DNA of 5,058 nt, from NCBI GenBank assembly GCA_002438075.1, contig DJSQ01000028.1, positions 1-5,058 of the forward strand, written 5' to 3'. Of the stretch, positions 1 through 5,058 are shown piece after piece. This DNA comes from Clostridiales bacterium UBA6330 (GTDB taxonomy: Bacteria > Bacillota > Clostridia > Oscillospirales > CAG-272). Numbering within the stretch: position 1 is the first letter of the stretch; each line of letters starts with the position of its first letter. A program made the position numbers and the translations under genes. The notes under the pieces are model-generated. The model made no database searches and was not told the DNA's origin. It was given only the letters and a program-made list of their open reading frames with translations.

Positions 1-83
1 GGGAGGGTCAGGGAGGTTTGGAGGGTAGGGAGACCCCTCCGAAAGGGGTCTCCCTGCGCCTCCAAGGTCTTTCCCCCACCCTC
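1..83 (-). repeat. Palindromic repeat element, left copy, directly downstream of priA
   Basis: This non-coding stretch runs from the base after the priA stop codon to the window edge. Its inner part (83-56, minus strand) recurs in inverted orientation at 5032-5058: 24 of 28 aligned columns agree, including an identical 14-nt core GACCTTGGAGGCGC. The outer part is a large imperfect palindrome. It has a perfect 12-bp stem (27-38 with 44-55), a second 7-bp stem (18-24 with 59-65), and a possible third pairing (3-8 with 78-83). Two inverted copies with a strong hairpin suggest a dispersed REP- or MITE-like element. That class is inferred, since only two copies can be seen here. The outer end probably lies beyond position 1. 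No reading frame is evident. Confidence 0.7.
18..65 (-). terminator. Long hairpin after priA, possible transcription terminator
   Basis: Arms AGGGAGACCCCT (27-38) and AGGGGTCTCCCT (44-55) are perfectly complementary over 12 bp around a 5-nt loop. After a small internal loop the stem continues for 7 bp (TTGGAGG 18-24 with CCTCCAA 59-65). The base of the structure is about 18 nt past the priA stop, where an operon terminator is expected. However, no U-tract follows on the minus strand; the downstream bases are C-rich. This is therefore not a canonical intrinsic terminator. It may slow polymerase, protect the mRNA 3' end, or simply be part of the repeat element. Confidence 0.45.
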
Positions 84-2624
84 TCACAAAGAAGATGGAT
101 TCAGATCGATGCTGAAGTAGAGCTTTTGCTTGGAGAAGCCGCCGGAAACGCGAAGGAGGAGTGACTGAAGGAGAGAGAGCACCTGCCGCGTCAGACGGCA
201 CTTGATGACGATCCGCTGACGGTAGCGGTTGTCCACACGGTAAACGGGAGCCTCCACGGGTCCGAAAACCAACAGCTCCGCCGAGGCAAACGCAGGCTCC
301 GCGCGGAGCTTCTTCAGCTCCTCCAAAAGCCGTACCCCCGCAATGCCCACCATGTTTTCGGCTGACCCCGAAAAGCTGATGAGCGCAATGTCGCAAATCG
401 GCGGGAAACAAAGCGCGCGCCGCAGACGAATCTCCCGCTCGTAAAACGTCCCGTAGTCCTGCTCGCAGGCAAGAGAAATCACATCGTTGTCGGGCGCGTT
501 CGTCTGAATCACCGCGCGCCCGGGCTTGTCCGCGCGCCCCGCACGACCGATGACCTGCGTCAGCATCGCAAAGGTTCGCTCGTTCGCGCGATAATCGTTG
601 ACGTATAGCGAGGAATCCGCCAGAAGCACCCCAACCAGCGTCACCGCAGGGAAATCGTGCCCCTTCGTCACCATCTGCGTCCCGAGCAGAATGTCCGCCT
701 CGTGCCTGCGGAATTTCCCGAGCATCTCCTCGTAGGACCGCTTCGTCCCCGTCGTGTCCGCATCCATCCGCAGAATCCGCGCATCGGGAATCCGCAGCTT
801 CAGCTCTTCCTCAATCCGCTCGGTCCCGAACCCCACGGGAGCCAGATGCTCCGACCCGCAGGACGGACACGCGCGCGGCAGAGGCAGCTCGGTCCCGCAC
901 CAGTGGCAGACCATTCGCGGGTCGTTCAGCCAGTGCGAGCGCGTTTTGTGATAGGTCATCGCCACCGAGCACTTCGGACAGGTCAGCGGCTGACCGCAGG
1001 AGCGGCAGGAAATGCTTGCATTGTACCCGCGGCGGTTCAGAAACAGAATCGCCTGCTCCCGCTTTCCCACCGTCTCGGCAAGACCGTCCAGAAGCCGACG
1101 GCTGATCTCCCCCGTGTTCCCCGCGCGCAATTCGGCGCGCATATCCACAACCTCCACCGAGGGAAGCCGCGCGCCGCCGTAGCGCTCGCGCAACGGGACG
1201 TAGGTGTAAACCCCGTCCATCGCCTTCTTGTAGCTTTCCAATGCAGGCGTTGCCGATGCCAGAAGCATCAGCGCTTTGTGGTAATTGCACCGATAGCGCG
1301 CAATATCGCGCGCGTGATACTTCGGGTCTTGGTCGGATTTGTAGGTGTGCTCCTGCTCCTCATCAATGATAATCGCGCCGAGGTTCCGCACGGGCGCAAA
1401 CACCGCCGAGCGCGTCCCGATGACAATATCCGCCCCGCCCGAACGGATGCGGCAATACGCGTCGTACCGCTCCCCCGCCGTCAGCGCCGAGTGAATCACC
1501 GCCACGCGGTTTCCGTAGCGCGAGCAGAAGATTGCCACCGACTGCGGCGTGAGCGCGATTTCGGGAAGCAGGAGAATCACCCCCCGCCCCGCGTCAATCA
1601 GACGGTCAATCAGCGCCACCATCACGCTGGTTTTGCCGCTTCCCGTCACGCCGTGGAGCAGAGCCGCCTTCGGCTCGCCCGAAAATGCCAGACCTGCAAT
1701 GGTCTCCAGCGCCGCCGACTGCTCTGCGTTCAGCCGCCGCTCGGTCCTGCCGACATACGGGATTTCGGCGTAGGGGTTGCGGTCAATCCGCACCTCCTCG
1801 GCTTCAATCAGCCCCTTGTCGCGCAACGCCTTGAGCTGTGCACCCGAAACGTTTGCCGCCAGACACAGCGCCGCGTTTCCCATCGGCGCATCCTCGCCGA
1901 GCAGGACCTTCAGCACGTCACGGTGCTTCTGCGACCGCAACGCGGGCATTTCCTCACACGCACGTCCCTCGCTCAGCTCCTCCGCCATTCGACGGGAACA
2001 GGCAAGCGACCAGTGCAGTTCGGTCTTTTCCGCCTTCTCGCGCTCCTGCTCCACCCGCTTGGAAAGGTACCCGAGGCTCACAAGCCGCCGCAGACTGCCC
2101 TCCACCTGCACCGCGAATTTCTCGCGCAGGACCGTCATCGGCACTTCTCCCCGCGCGCGGATGAATTCATAAACAGATAAATCCGACGCACGGATGTCGT
2201 CGGAGGCGGGTGACGCGGTATTCGGCGCGGGCGCATAAATCTCCCGCAGGCGCAGGATGGACGACGCGGGCACCATCGCCCGCACCGCTTCCTCGGTCGT
2301 GCAGAAAATCCGATTGCGCAAAAACTCGCACAGCCCCAGCATTTCCGCATCGAGGGAAATGCTGTCGGGGCACCGCGTTCGGATCATTTTCAGCTCTTTG
2401 TATTGCGAGGTCTCGCGGACCTCCGCCACCAGCGCCACGCGCGTCTGGTTGCGGATGCCGAACGGGACCGTTACAAAGCTCCCCGGGACCACCGCGCCGT
2501 TCCCCATCTCGCAGGGAATCTCGTAGTCGTACAGACCGTCCACGCAGTACGGGTTTCCCAGCACATAAACGCCCGCGTACTTCAGGCGCAGATCGCAGTC
2601 CGCATCAAAGAGCTTGGGATTCAT
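84..2624 (-). CDS. priA: Primosomal protein N' (PriA), replication restart helicase
   Basis: PriA is a superfamily 2 DNA helicase that binds stalled or repaired forks and reloads the replicative helicase. The 846-residue product, close to the family's usual 730-830 or slightly longer, shows the full domain set. The N-terminal fork-binding domain contains the VTVPFG segment (51-56). Walker A is GVTGSGKT (325-332), the Walker B box is DEEQ (421-424), and motif III is SATP (457-460). Eight zinc-binding cysteines form two clusters (540, 543, 549, 552, 573, 576, 586, 589). Helicase motifs V (GTQMVTKGHDF, 648-658) and VI (QVIGRAGRA, 690-698) are intact, followed by a normal C-terminal domain. The chosen ATG (MNPKLFD) overlaps the rpoZ stop as ATGA, implying translational coupling. 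A GAGG at 2641-2638 lies 13 nt upstream, rather far. A longer in-frame start at 2738 would add 38 low-complexity Arg/Gly-rich residues that read through rpoZ in another frame, so I rejected it. Oddities are DEEQ in place of DEEH and a few extra residues between the zinc clusters. Confidence 0.96.
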   Translation of the reverse strand: MNPKLFDADCDLRLKYAGVYVLGNPYCVDGLYDYEIPCEMGNGAVVPGSFVTVPFGIRNQTRVALVAEVRETSQYKELKMIRTRCPDSISLDAEMLGLCEFLRNRIFCTTEEAVRAMVPASSILRLREIYAPAPNTASPASDDIRASDLSVYEFIRARGEVPMTVLREKFAVQVEGSLRRLVSLGYLSKRVEQEREKAEKTELHWSLACSRRMAEELSEGRACEEMPALRSQKHRDVLKVLLGEDAPMGNAALCLAANVSGAQLKALRDKGLIEAEEVRIDRNPYAEIPYVGRTERRLNAEQSAALETIAGLAFSGEPKAALLHGVTGSGKTSVMVALIDRLIDAGRGVILLLPEIALTPQSVAIFCSRYGNRVAVIHSALTAGERYDAYCRIRSGGADIVIGTRSAVFAPVRNLGAIIIDEEQEHTYKSDQDPKYHARDIARYRCNYHKALMLLASATPALESYKKAMDGVYTYVPLRERYGGARLPSVEVVDMRAELRAGNTGEISRRLLDGLAETVGKREQAILFLNRRGYNASISCRSCGQPLTCPKCSVAMTYHKTRSHWLNDPRMVCHWCGTELPLPRACPSCGSEHLAPVGFGTERIEEELKLRIPDARILRMDADTTGTKRSYEEMLGKFRRHEADILLGTQMVTKGHDFPAVTLVGVLLADSSLYVNDYRANERTFAMLTQVIGRAGRADKPGRAVIQTNAPDNDVISLACEQDYGTFYEREIRLRRALCFPPICDIALISFSGSAENMVGIAGVRLLEELKKLRAEPAFASAELLVFGPVEAPVYRVDNRYRQRIVIKCRLTRQVLSLLQSLLLRVSGGFSKQKLYFSIDLNPSSL

Positions 2625-3028
2625 TCGATGATCGGGACCTCGGGATTGACATCGGGGTCCTCGGGCATCTCGCCCCGCTCCTCGCGCTCGGCTTCCTCTT
2701 CCTCGAGCTTTTCCTCGGCTTCGTTGCCGGCTTCCCACAGCTCCTCCGCATCCTCGGGATGATCCTCGGCGTGCAGGTCGATTTGGTAAATGCCCTTGTA
2801 AATTCTGCCGATGGCAACCTTGACCGCCTTCTCGTCGCGGAGCTCGCGGTCAATCATGGTATTCACGGGGCGGTCGGTTTCCTTGTTCCCCGTCTGGTTC
2901 TTCTCGGCAACGTCGTGCTGGCGGACGTACTCATCGGTGATGAGGCGCGCGCATCTTGCGGTTGCCAGCGCCAGTTCGTAGCGGTTGTACTTTCCCTGTG
3001 TCAGTTCGTCAATGGTTGGATGCAGCAT
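2621..3028 (-). CDS. rpoZ: DNA-directed RNA polymerase subunit omega
   Basis: Omega is the small accessory subunit that helps fold and hold the beta' subunit of RNA polymerase. The N-terminus MLHPTIDEL followed by YNRYELALATARCARLI (14-30) is the conserved omega core, with the later EKAVKVAIGRIYKG segment (66-79) completing the fold. At 135 residues it is clearly longer than the roughly 65-90 residues usual for the family. The surplus is mostly a strongly acidic tail from about residue 88, where 23 of 48 residues are Asp or Glu. A short polar insertion around 40-55 adds to the length. The ATG at 3028 has a strong AAGGAG ribosome-binding site 8 nt upstream. The gene lies 89 nt after gmk, with a 9-bp tandem array in the gap, and overlaps priA by 4 nt. 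The core assignment is firm; the role of the tail is unknown. Confidence 0.93.
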   Translation of the reverse strand: MLHPTIDELTQGKYNRYELALATARCARLITDEYVRQHDVAEKNQTGNKETDRPVNTMIDRELRDEKAVKVAIGRIYKGIYQIDLHAEDHPEDAEELWEAGNEAEEKLEEEEAEREERGEMPEDPDVNPEVPIIE

Positions 3029-3036
3029 AATCTAAT

Positions 3037-3042
3037 CTCCTT
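3037..3042 (-). promoter_or_regulatory. Ribosome-binding site of rpoZ
   Basis: AAGGAG on the minus strand is followed by 8 nt and the rpoZ ATG at 3028. This is a near-perfect Shine-Dalgarno sequence at standard spacing and settles the rpoZ start. It suggests rpoZ is translated independently of gmk, which ends 89 nt upstream. Confidence 0.85.
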
Positions 3043-3062
3043 CGTTCTCGGTTGGTATCGGT

Positions 3063-3106
3063 TTAATTGCCTTAATTGCCTTAATTGCCTTAATTGCCTT
3101 AATTGC
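3063..3106. repeat. 9-bp tandem repeat array between gmk and rpoZ
   Basis: The unit TTAATTGCC (plus strand; GGCAATTAA on the transcribed strand) is repeated head to tail four full times plus 8 of 9 bases of a fifth copy, with no mismatch. The array begins 11 nt after the gmk stop codon and ends 20 nt before the rpoZ Shine-Dalgarno, so it lies wholly in non-coding operon RNA. It is bracketed by CGGTT (3059-3063) and AACCG (3107-3111), which could close a weak AT-rich stem. It is far more AT-rich than the surrounding genes. A perfect array suggests recent expansion by slippage. I cannot say whether it binds a protein or only sets spacing. Confidence 0.9.
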
Positions 3107-3117
3107 AACCGTTCATT

Positions 3118-3732
3118 TCAGTTTTCAAAAAAGCGCTTCTTCGCGTCGGGGTCGCGGCGCACGGAATGCTTTTCGGCAGTGACGATTGCGCGGATTTCCT
3201 CCGCCGCCGCGTCAACGCCGTTTTCACGATTATAAACCACGTAGTCGTAATTCGGCAGGAATTCCAGCTCCTCCCGCGCCCGCGCCATGCGCCGCAGGAT
3301 GACCTCCTCGGTCTCGGTCCCGCGCCCGCGCAGCCGCGCCTCCAGAACGCTGTAGGACGGCGGCAGGAGCATAATCAGCACCGCCTCGGGATAGCGGCGC
3401 TTGATGTTCATCGCGCCCTCCACCTCGATTTCCAAAAGCAGGTTTCGGTTGCTCGCCAGCACCGCCTCGGTCTCGCTCCGCAGGGTTCCGTAGTAGTTGC
3501 CGCAGTACACGGTGTGCTCCAGCAGCTCCCCACGACCGACCCGTGCTTCAAAGTCCTCCCGACCGATGTAGTGGTAATTCACGCCGTCCACCTCGCCCGG
3601 GCGCGGCGCTCTTGTGGTTGCGGAGACCGAAAAAACGAAGTCCCCCGTCTCCAACAGCTTCTTGTTGACCGTCCCCTTCCCGCTTCCCGCGGGACCCGAA
3701 ACGACCACCAGCAGTCCCTTTCCGTTTTCCAT
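3118..3732 (-). CDS. gmk: Guanylate kinase
   Basis: Gmk phosphorylates GMP to GDP using ATP, the essential step in making GTP and dGTP in the cytoplasm. The 204-residue length is typical. The P-loop GPAGSGKGT lies at 13-21 (family form usually GPSGAGKGT). The GMP-binding part contains SATTRAPRPGEVDGVNY (37-53) and the NYYGT segment (79-83). EIEVEGA (101-107) matches the conserved strand-turn of the family, with Glu105 where many homologues have Gln. The lid-like RGRGTETE segment (135-142) supplies the arginines expected near ATP. The ATG start lies 9 nt after remA; its GAGG Shine-Dalgarno (3743-3740) overlaps the remA stop codon, so the two genes are probably translationally linked. In Firmicutes this enzyme is known as a target of (p)ppGpp inhibition; nothing in the sequence shows that directly. 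Confidence 0.97.
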   Translation of the reverse strand: MENGKGLLVVVSGPAGSGKGTVNKKLLETGDFVFSVSATTRAPRPGEVDGVNYHYIGREDFEARVGRGELLEHTVYCGNYYGTLRSETEAVLASNRNLLLEIEVEGAMNIKRRYPEAVLIMLLPPSYSVLEARLRGRGTETEEVILRRMARAREELEFLPNYDYVVYNRENGVDAAAEEIRAIVTAEKHSVRRDPDAKKRFFEN

Positions 3733-3741
3733 ATCGGCGCC

Positions 3742-4029
3742 TCACTCCCCGTCCGCGGGGATGTCGTCGCTTTCGTCCTCATCCTCGTCGGCATCGCTGT
3801 TTTCCAGACGGTTTGCAATGGTCTCGGTCTGAATGGCGGAGAGAATGACGTGCTCCGAATCGGTGATAATCACCGCCCGCGTGCGTCTGCCGCAGGTCAC
3901 GTCAATTGCCCGCCCGTCATCCTTGGAATCCTGAATCAGCCGCTTGATGGGGGCGGAATCGGGGTTCGCCAGCGCCACGATGCGGTCGGATGCGACCATA
4001 TTTCCAAAGCCGATATTGATAAACTTCAT
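3742..4029 (-). CDS. remA: RemA-family DNA-binding regulator (DUF370)
   Basis: The product starts [10 protein letters not shown] and contains [10 protein letters not shown] (25-34) and [12 protein letters not shown] (47-58), the hallmarks of the RemA/DUF370 family. In Bacillus subtilis RemA forms ring-like oligomers that bind DNA and activate biofilm matrix genes. Most other family members, including clostridial ones, have no tested role, so a matrix function here is only an inference. The arginines at 17, 48, 49 and 51 lie in the segments linked to DNA binding in the family. At 95 residues the protein is slightly longer than the usual 85-90 because of an acidic end (about 77-95, rich in Asp and Glu). 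The ATG at 4029 follows an AGAGGAAA ribosome-binding site (4044-4037). A longer frame to 4146 reads into yicC and was rejected because family members begin at MKF or close to it. Confidence 0.93.
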   Translation of the reverse strand: MKFINIGFGNMVASDRIVALANPDSAPIKRLIQDSKDDGRAIDVTCGRRTRAVIITDSEHVILSAIQTETIANRLENSDADEDEDESDDIPADGE

Positions 4030-4058
4030 ATGCAAATTTCCTCTTTCCGTTCGGTCCG

Positions 4059-4943
4059 TCACTCCAGATTCTGAATCTGCTCGCGGACCTTTTCCAATGT
4101 ACATTTCAGGTCGACCACCATTTGCGCCACTGCCGCATCGGTGCATTTGGAGCCCGTGGTATTGACCTCGCGGTTCATTTCCTGAATCAGGAATTCCAGC
4201 CGTCTGCCAACCGCGTCACCGTCCCGCAGGATTTCTTCCATCGCGTCCAGGTGCGTCCGCAGGCGGACCAGCTCCTCGTCCACCGCCACCTTATCCGCAA
4301 AGATGGCGCACTCGGTGAGGATTCTCGATTCATCGGGCGAGATATGGTTATCCGCCAGCGCATCCCGCACGCGTTCGGCGAGCCGTTCGCGGTAATGCTT
4401 CACGGTATCGACCGACATTTCCTCGACCCGTCCCGCAAGCGCCCGCATTTCCGTGACCTTTCCGCCGAGGTCCGCGACCAGCGCCGCGCCCTCGCGCTCC
4501 TTTGCGGCGAAAAAGGCATCTGCGGCGCGTCCGAGGACAGGCTCCAGCTCCGCCCAGTCGCGCTCCGCGTCCTCCTCGGGCTTGACCGTAACGAACAGGT
4601 CGTTATTTCTCGCAACGCTCATGACCGAGATATCGTCGCGGAGTCCGTATTCGTCACGCAGGCGGCGGAGTGCGGCGAGGTAGGCTTTGACACGTCCGTC
4701 GTCGAGTGCGACCGCATCGGTGCTTTCGACGGTATCAACGGTAACGGTGACATCGACCTTTCCTCTTGCAAGTCCTCTTGCCTGCAAATACGGTTTGATG
4801 CGTTCCTCCAAAAAGGAGACCGACCGACTGATGCGCACCGAGCAGTCCAGAAACCGACTGTTGACCGATTTGATTTCCACGGTGATATCGCGTCCCCCCA
4901 CGGTTTCGCGGCATCTCCCGAACCCTGTCATGCTCCGAATCAC
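4059..4943 (-). CDS. yicC: YicC/YloC-family endoribonuclease
   Basis: The 294-residue protein matches the YicC family throughout. It has the N-terminal IRSMTGFGR signature (2-10), [11 protein letters not shown] (23-33) and RGKVDV (60-65) of the N-terminal domain. The C-terminal DUF1732-type region includes [17 protein letters not shown] (216-232) and [16 protein letters not shown] (251-266). E. coli YicC and B. subtilis YloC have been described as endoribonucleases that act in RNA turnover; activity here is inferred from family membership. The start is taken as GTG at 4943, because it gives the family-typical VIRSMTGF end and has AAAGGGGG (4959-4952) 8 nt upstream. ATG at 4931 (MTGFGR) is a less likely alternative. 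A longer frame from TTG at 5006 is impossible as a start on this promoter's transcript, since that TTG is the -35 box. It is the first gene of the operon, 29 nt before remA. Confidence 0.94.
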   Translation of the reverse strand: MIRSMTGFGRCRETVGGRDITVEIKSVNSRFLDCSVRISRSVSFLEERIKPYLQARGLARGKVDVTVTVDTVESTDAVALDDGRVKAYLAALRRLRDEYGLRDDISVMSVARNNDLFVTVKPEEDAERDWAELEPVLGRAADAFFAAKEREGAALVADLGGKVTEMRALAGRVEEMSVDTVKHYRERLAERVRDALADNHISPDESRILTECAIFADKVAVDEELVRLRTHLDAMEEILRDGDAVGRRLEFLIQEMNREVNTTGSKCTDAAVAQMVVDLKCTLEKVREQIQNLE

Positions 4944-4951
4944 GCTCAAAT

Positions 4952-4959
4952 CCCCCTTT
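4952..4959 (-). promoter_or_regulatory. Ribosome-binding site of yicC
   Basis: AAAGGGGG on the minus strand sits 8 nt before GTG at 4943. The spacing favours this GTG over the ATG at 4931, which would lie about 20 nt from the same site. The Shine-Dalgarno match is moderate (G-rich, without the central A of AGGAGG). Confidence 0.7.
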
Positions 4960-4977
4960 CGGAAGTCATACAGATTT

Positions 4978-5006
4978 ATTATACCCCTTTTCCCCTCTTT
5001 TGTCAA
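4978..5006 (-). promoter_or_regulatory. Consensus sigma-A promoter of the yicC-priA operon
   Basis: The minus strand reads TTGACA (5006-5001), a 17-bp spacer (5000-4984) and TATAAT (4983-4978). All twelve hexamer bases and the spacer length match the consensus. Transcription should begin near 4972-4969, giving a leader of about 28 nt before the GTG start. No TG extended -10 is present. The spacer has two GGGG runs. As the only clear promoter in the window, it probably drives all five genes. Confidence 0.9.
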
Positions 5007-5008
5007 GT

Positions 5009-5023
5009 TTTTTCGGCGAAAAA
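5009..5023. promoter_or_regulatory. A/T palindrome just upstream of the -35 box
   Basis: TTTTTCG (5009-5015) and CGAAAAA (5017-5023) are perfect inverted arms around a single central G, ending 2 bp upstream of the -35 hexamer. The A- and T-tracts occupy the place of an UP element, which would contact the polymerase alpha subunit. The symmetry also allows an operator for a dimeric regulator. The sequence is seen; both functions are inferred. Confidence 0.5.
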
Positions 5024-5031
5024 TTGTTGGT

Positions 5032-5058
5032 GCGGGCAGGGGAAGACCTTGGAGGCGC
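5032..5058 (+). repeat. Palindromic repeat element, right partial copy
   Basis: This stretch matches the minus strand of 83-56: 24 of 28 columns agree, with one gap and three substitutions, all in the first half. The last 14 bases are identical. The window stops exactly where the left copy's 12-bp perfect stem would begin, so the hairpin part is presumably just outside. The copy is inverted relative to the one after priA, and both point their hairpin ends away from the operon. It lies upstream of the operon promoter and may belong to the 3' end of a neighbouring gene beyond the edge. Confidence 0.75.

Noticed and set aside
657..2180. A 507-residue open frame on the plus strand, opposite priA
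   Set aside because: It is antisense to a full, well-conserved PriA. Its Arg/His/Pro-rich composition is what GC-rich codons give when read in reverse, and it has no recognisable motif.
2625..2738. A 38-residue N-terminal extension of PriA
   Set aside because: It is an Arg/Gly-rich alternative-frame reading of the rpoZ acidic tail. PriA homologues begin near the ATG at 2624, which forms a typical ATGA overlap with rpoZ.
3063..3106. A CRISPR array
   Set aside because: The units are 9 bp and contiguous, with no spacers and no cas genes nearby.
3029..3117. A second promoter between gmk and rpoZ
   Set aside because: TTGCAA near the array could pass for a -35 box, but no good -10 hexamer lies 16-18 bp downstream, and the AT-richness is explained by the repeat.
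2210..3235. A 341-residue plus-strand frame across the priA start, rpoZ and the tandem array
   Set aside because: It runs antisense to three genes and contains an NCL repeat made only by translating the 9-bp array, so it is a by-product of the array.
4400..4683. Small open frames on both strands within yicC (71 and 76 residues)
   Set aside because: They are off-frame readings of yicC, rich in Arg and Ser, with no own ribosome-binding site or family signature.
4944..5006. A 21-residue N-terminal extension of YicC from TTG 5006
   Set aside because: It would include both promoter hexamers, so it lies upstream of the transcript start. The family N-terminus begins at IRSMTGFGR.

Overview
The window holds one tightly packed housekeeping operon, all on the minus strand, running right to left: a yicC-type endoribonuclease gene, remA, gmk, rpoZ and priA. 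The order yicC/yloC-remA-gmk-rpoZ-...-priA is characteristic of Firmicutes. The fairly high G+C (about 55-60% by eye), the protein sequences and the DEEQ-type PriA point to a clostridial bacterium, perhaps of the Oscillospiraceae/Ruminococcaceae type. This placement is inferred from gene order and protein style, not from a search. No mobile genes, CRISPR array, tRNA or rRNA is visible.

Layout from transcription start to end. At the right edge (about 5032-5058) lies a partial copy of a repeat element. To its left are a 15-bp A/T palindrome (5009-5023) and a perfect-consensus sigma-A promoter (-35 TTGACA 5006-5001, 17-bp spacer, -10 TATAAT 4983-4978). A leader of about 28 nt leads to the GTG start of yicC (4943-4059). 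remA (4029-3742) follows after 29 nt and gmk (3732-3118) after 9 nt. An 89-nt gap then carries a 9-bp tandem repeat array (3063-3106) and a strong ribosome-binding site for rpoZ (3028-2621). priA (2624-84) overlaps rpoZ by 4 nt (ATGA). The other copy of the repeat, including a long perfect hairpin, starts immediately after the priA stop codon (83-1).

How the genes work together. The operon mixes RNA turnover (YicC family), a DNA-binding regulator (RemA), GMP-to-GDP conversion (Gmk), the RNA polymerase omega subunit (RpoZ) and replication restart (PriA). They form a growth-linked transcription unit rather than one pathway. Compared with the Bacillus subtilis order, coaBC is absent between rpoZ and priA, and def/fmt are not directly downstream.

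The unusual material is non-coding. An inverted repeat pair brackets the operon, with its hairpin half facing outward. A 9-bp tandem array sits inside the operon, and the G-rich strand at the left end could form a quadruplex. I see no evidence of a new multi-gene system; the repeat element is the best candidate for something undescribed.
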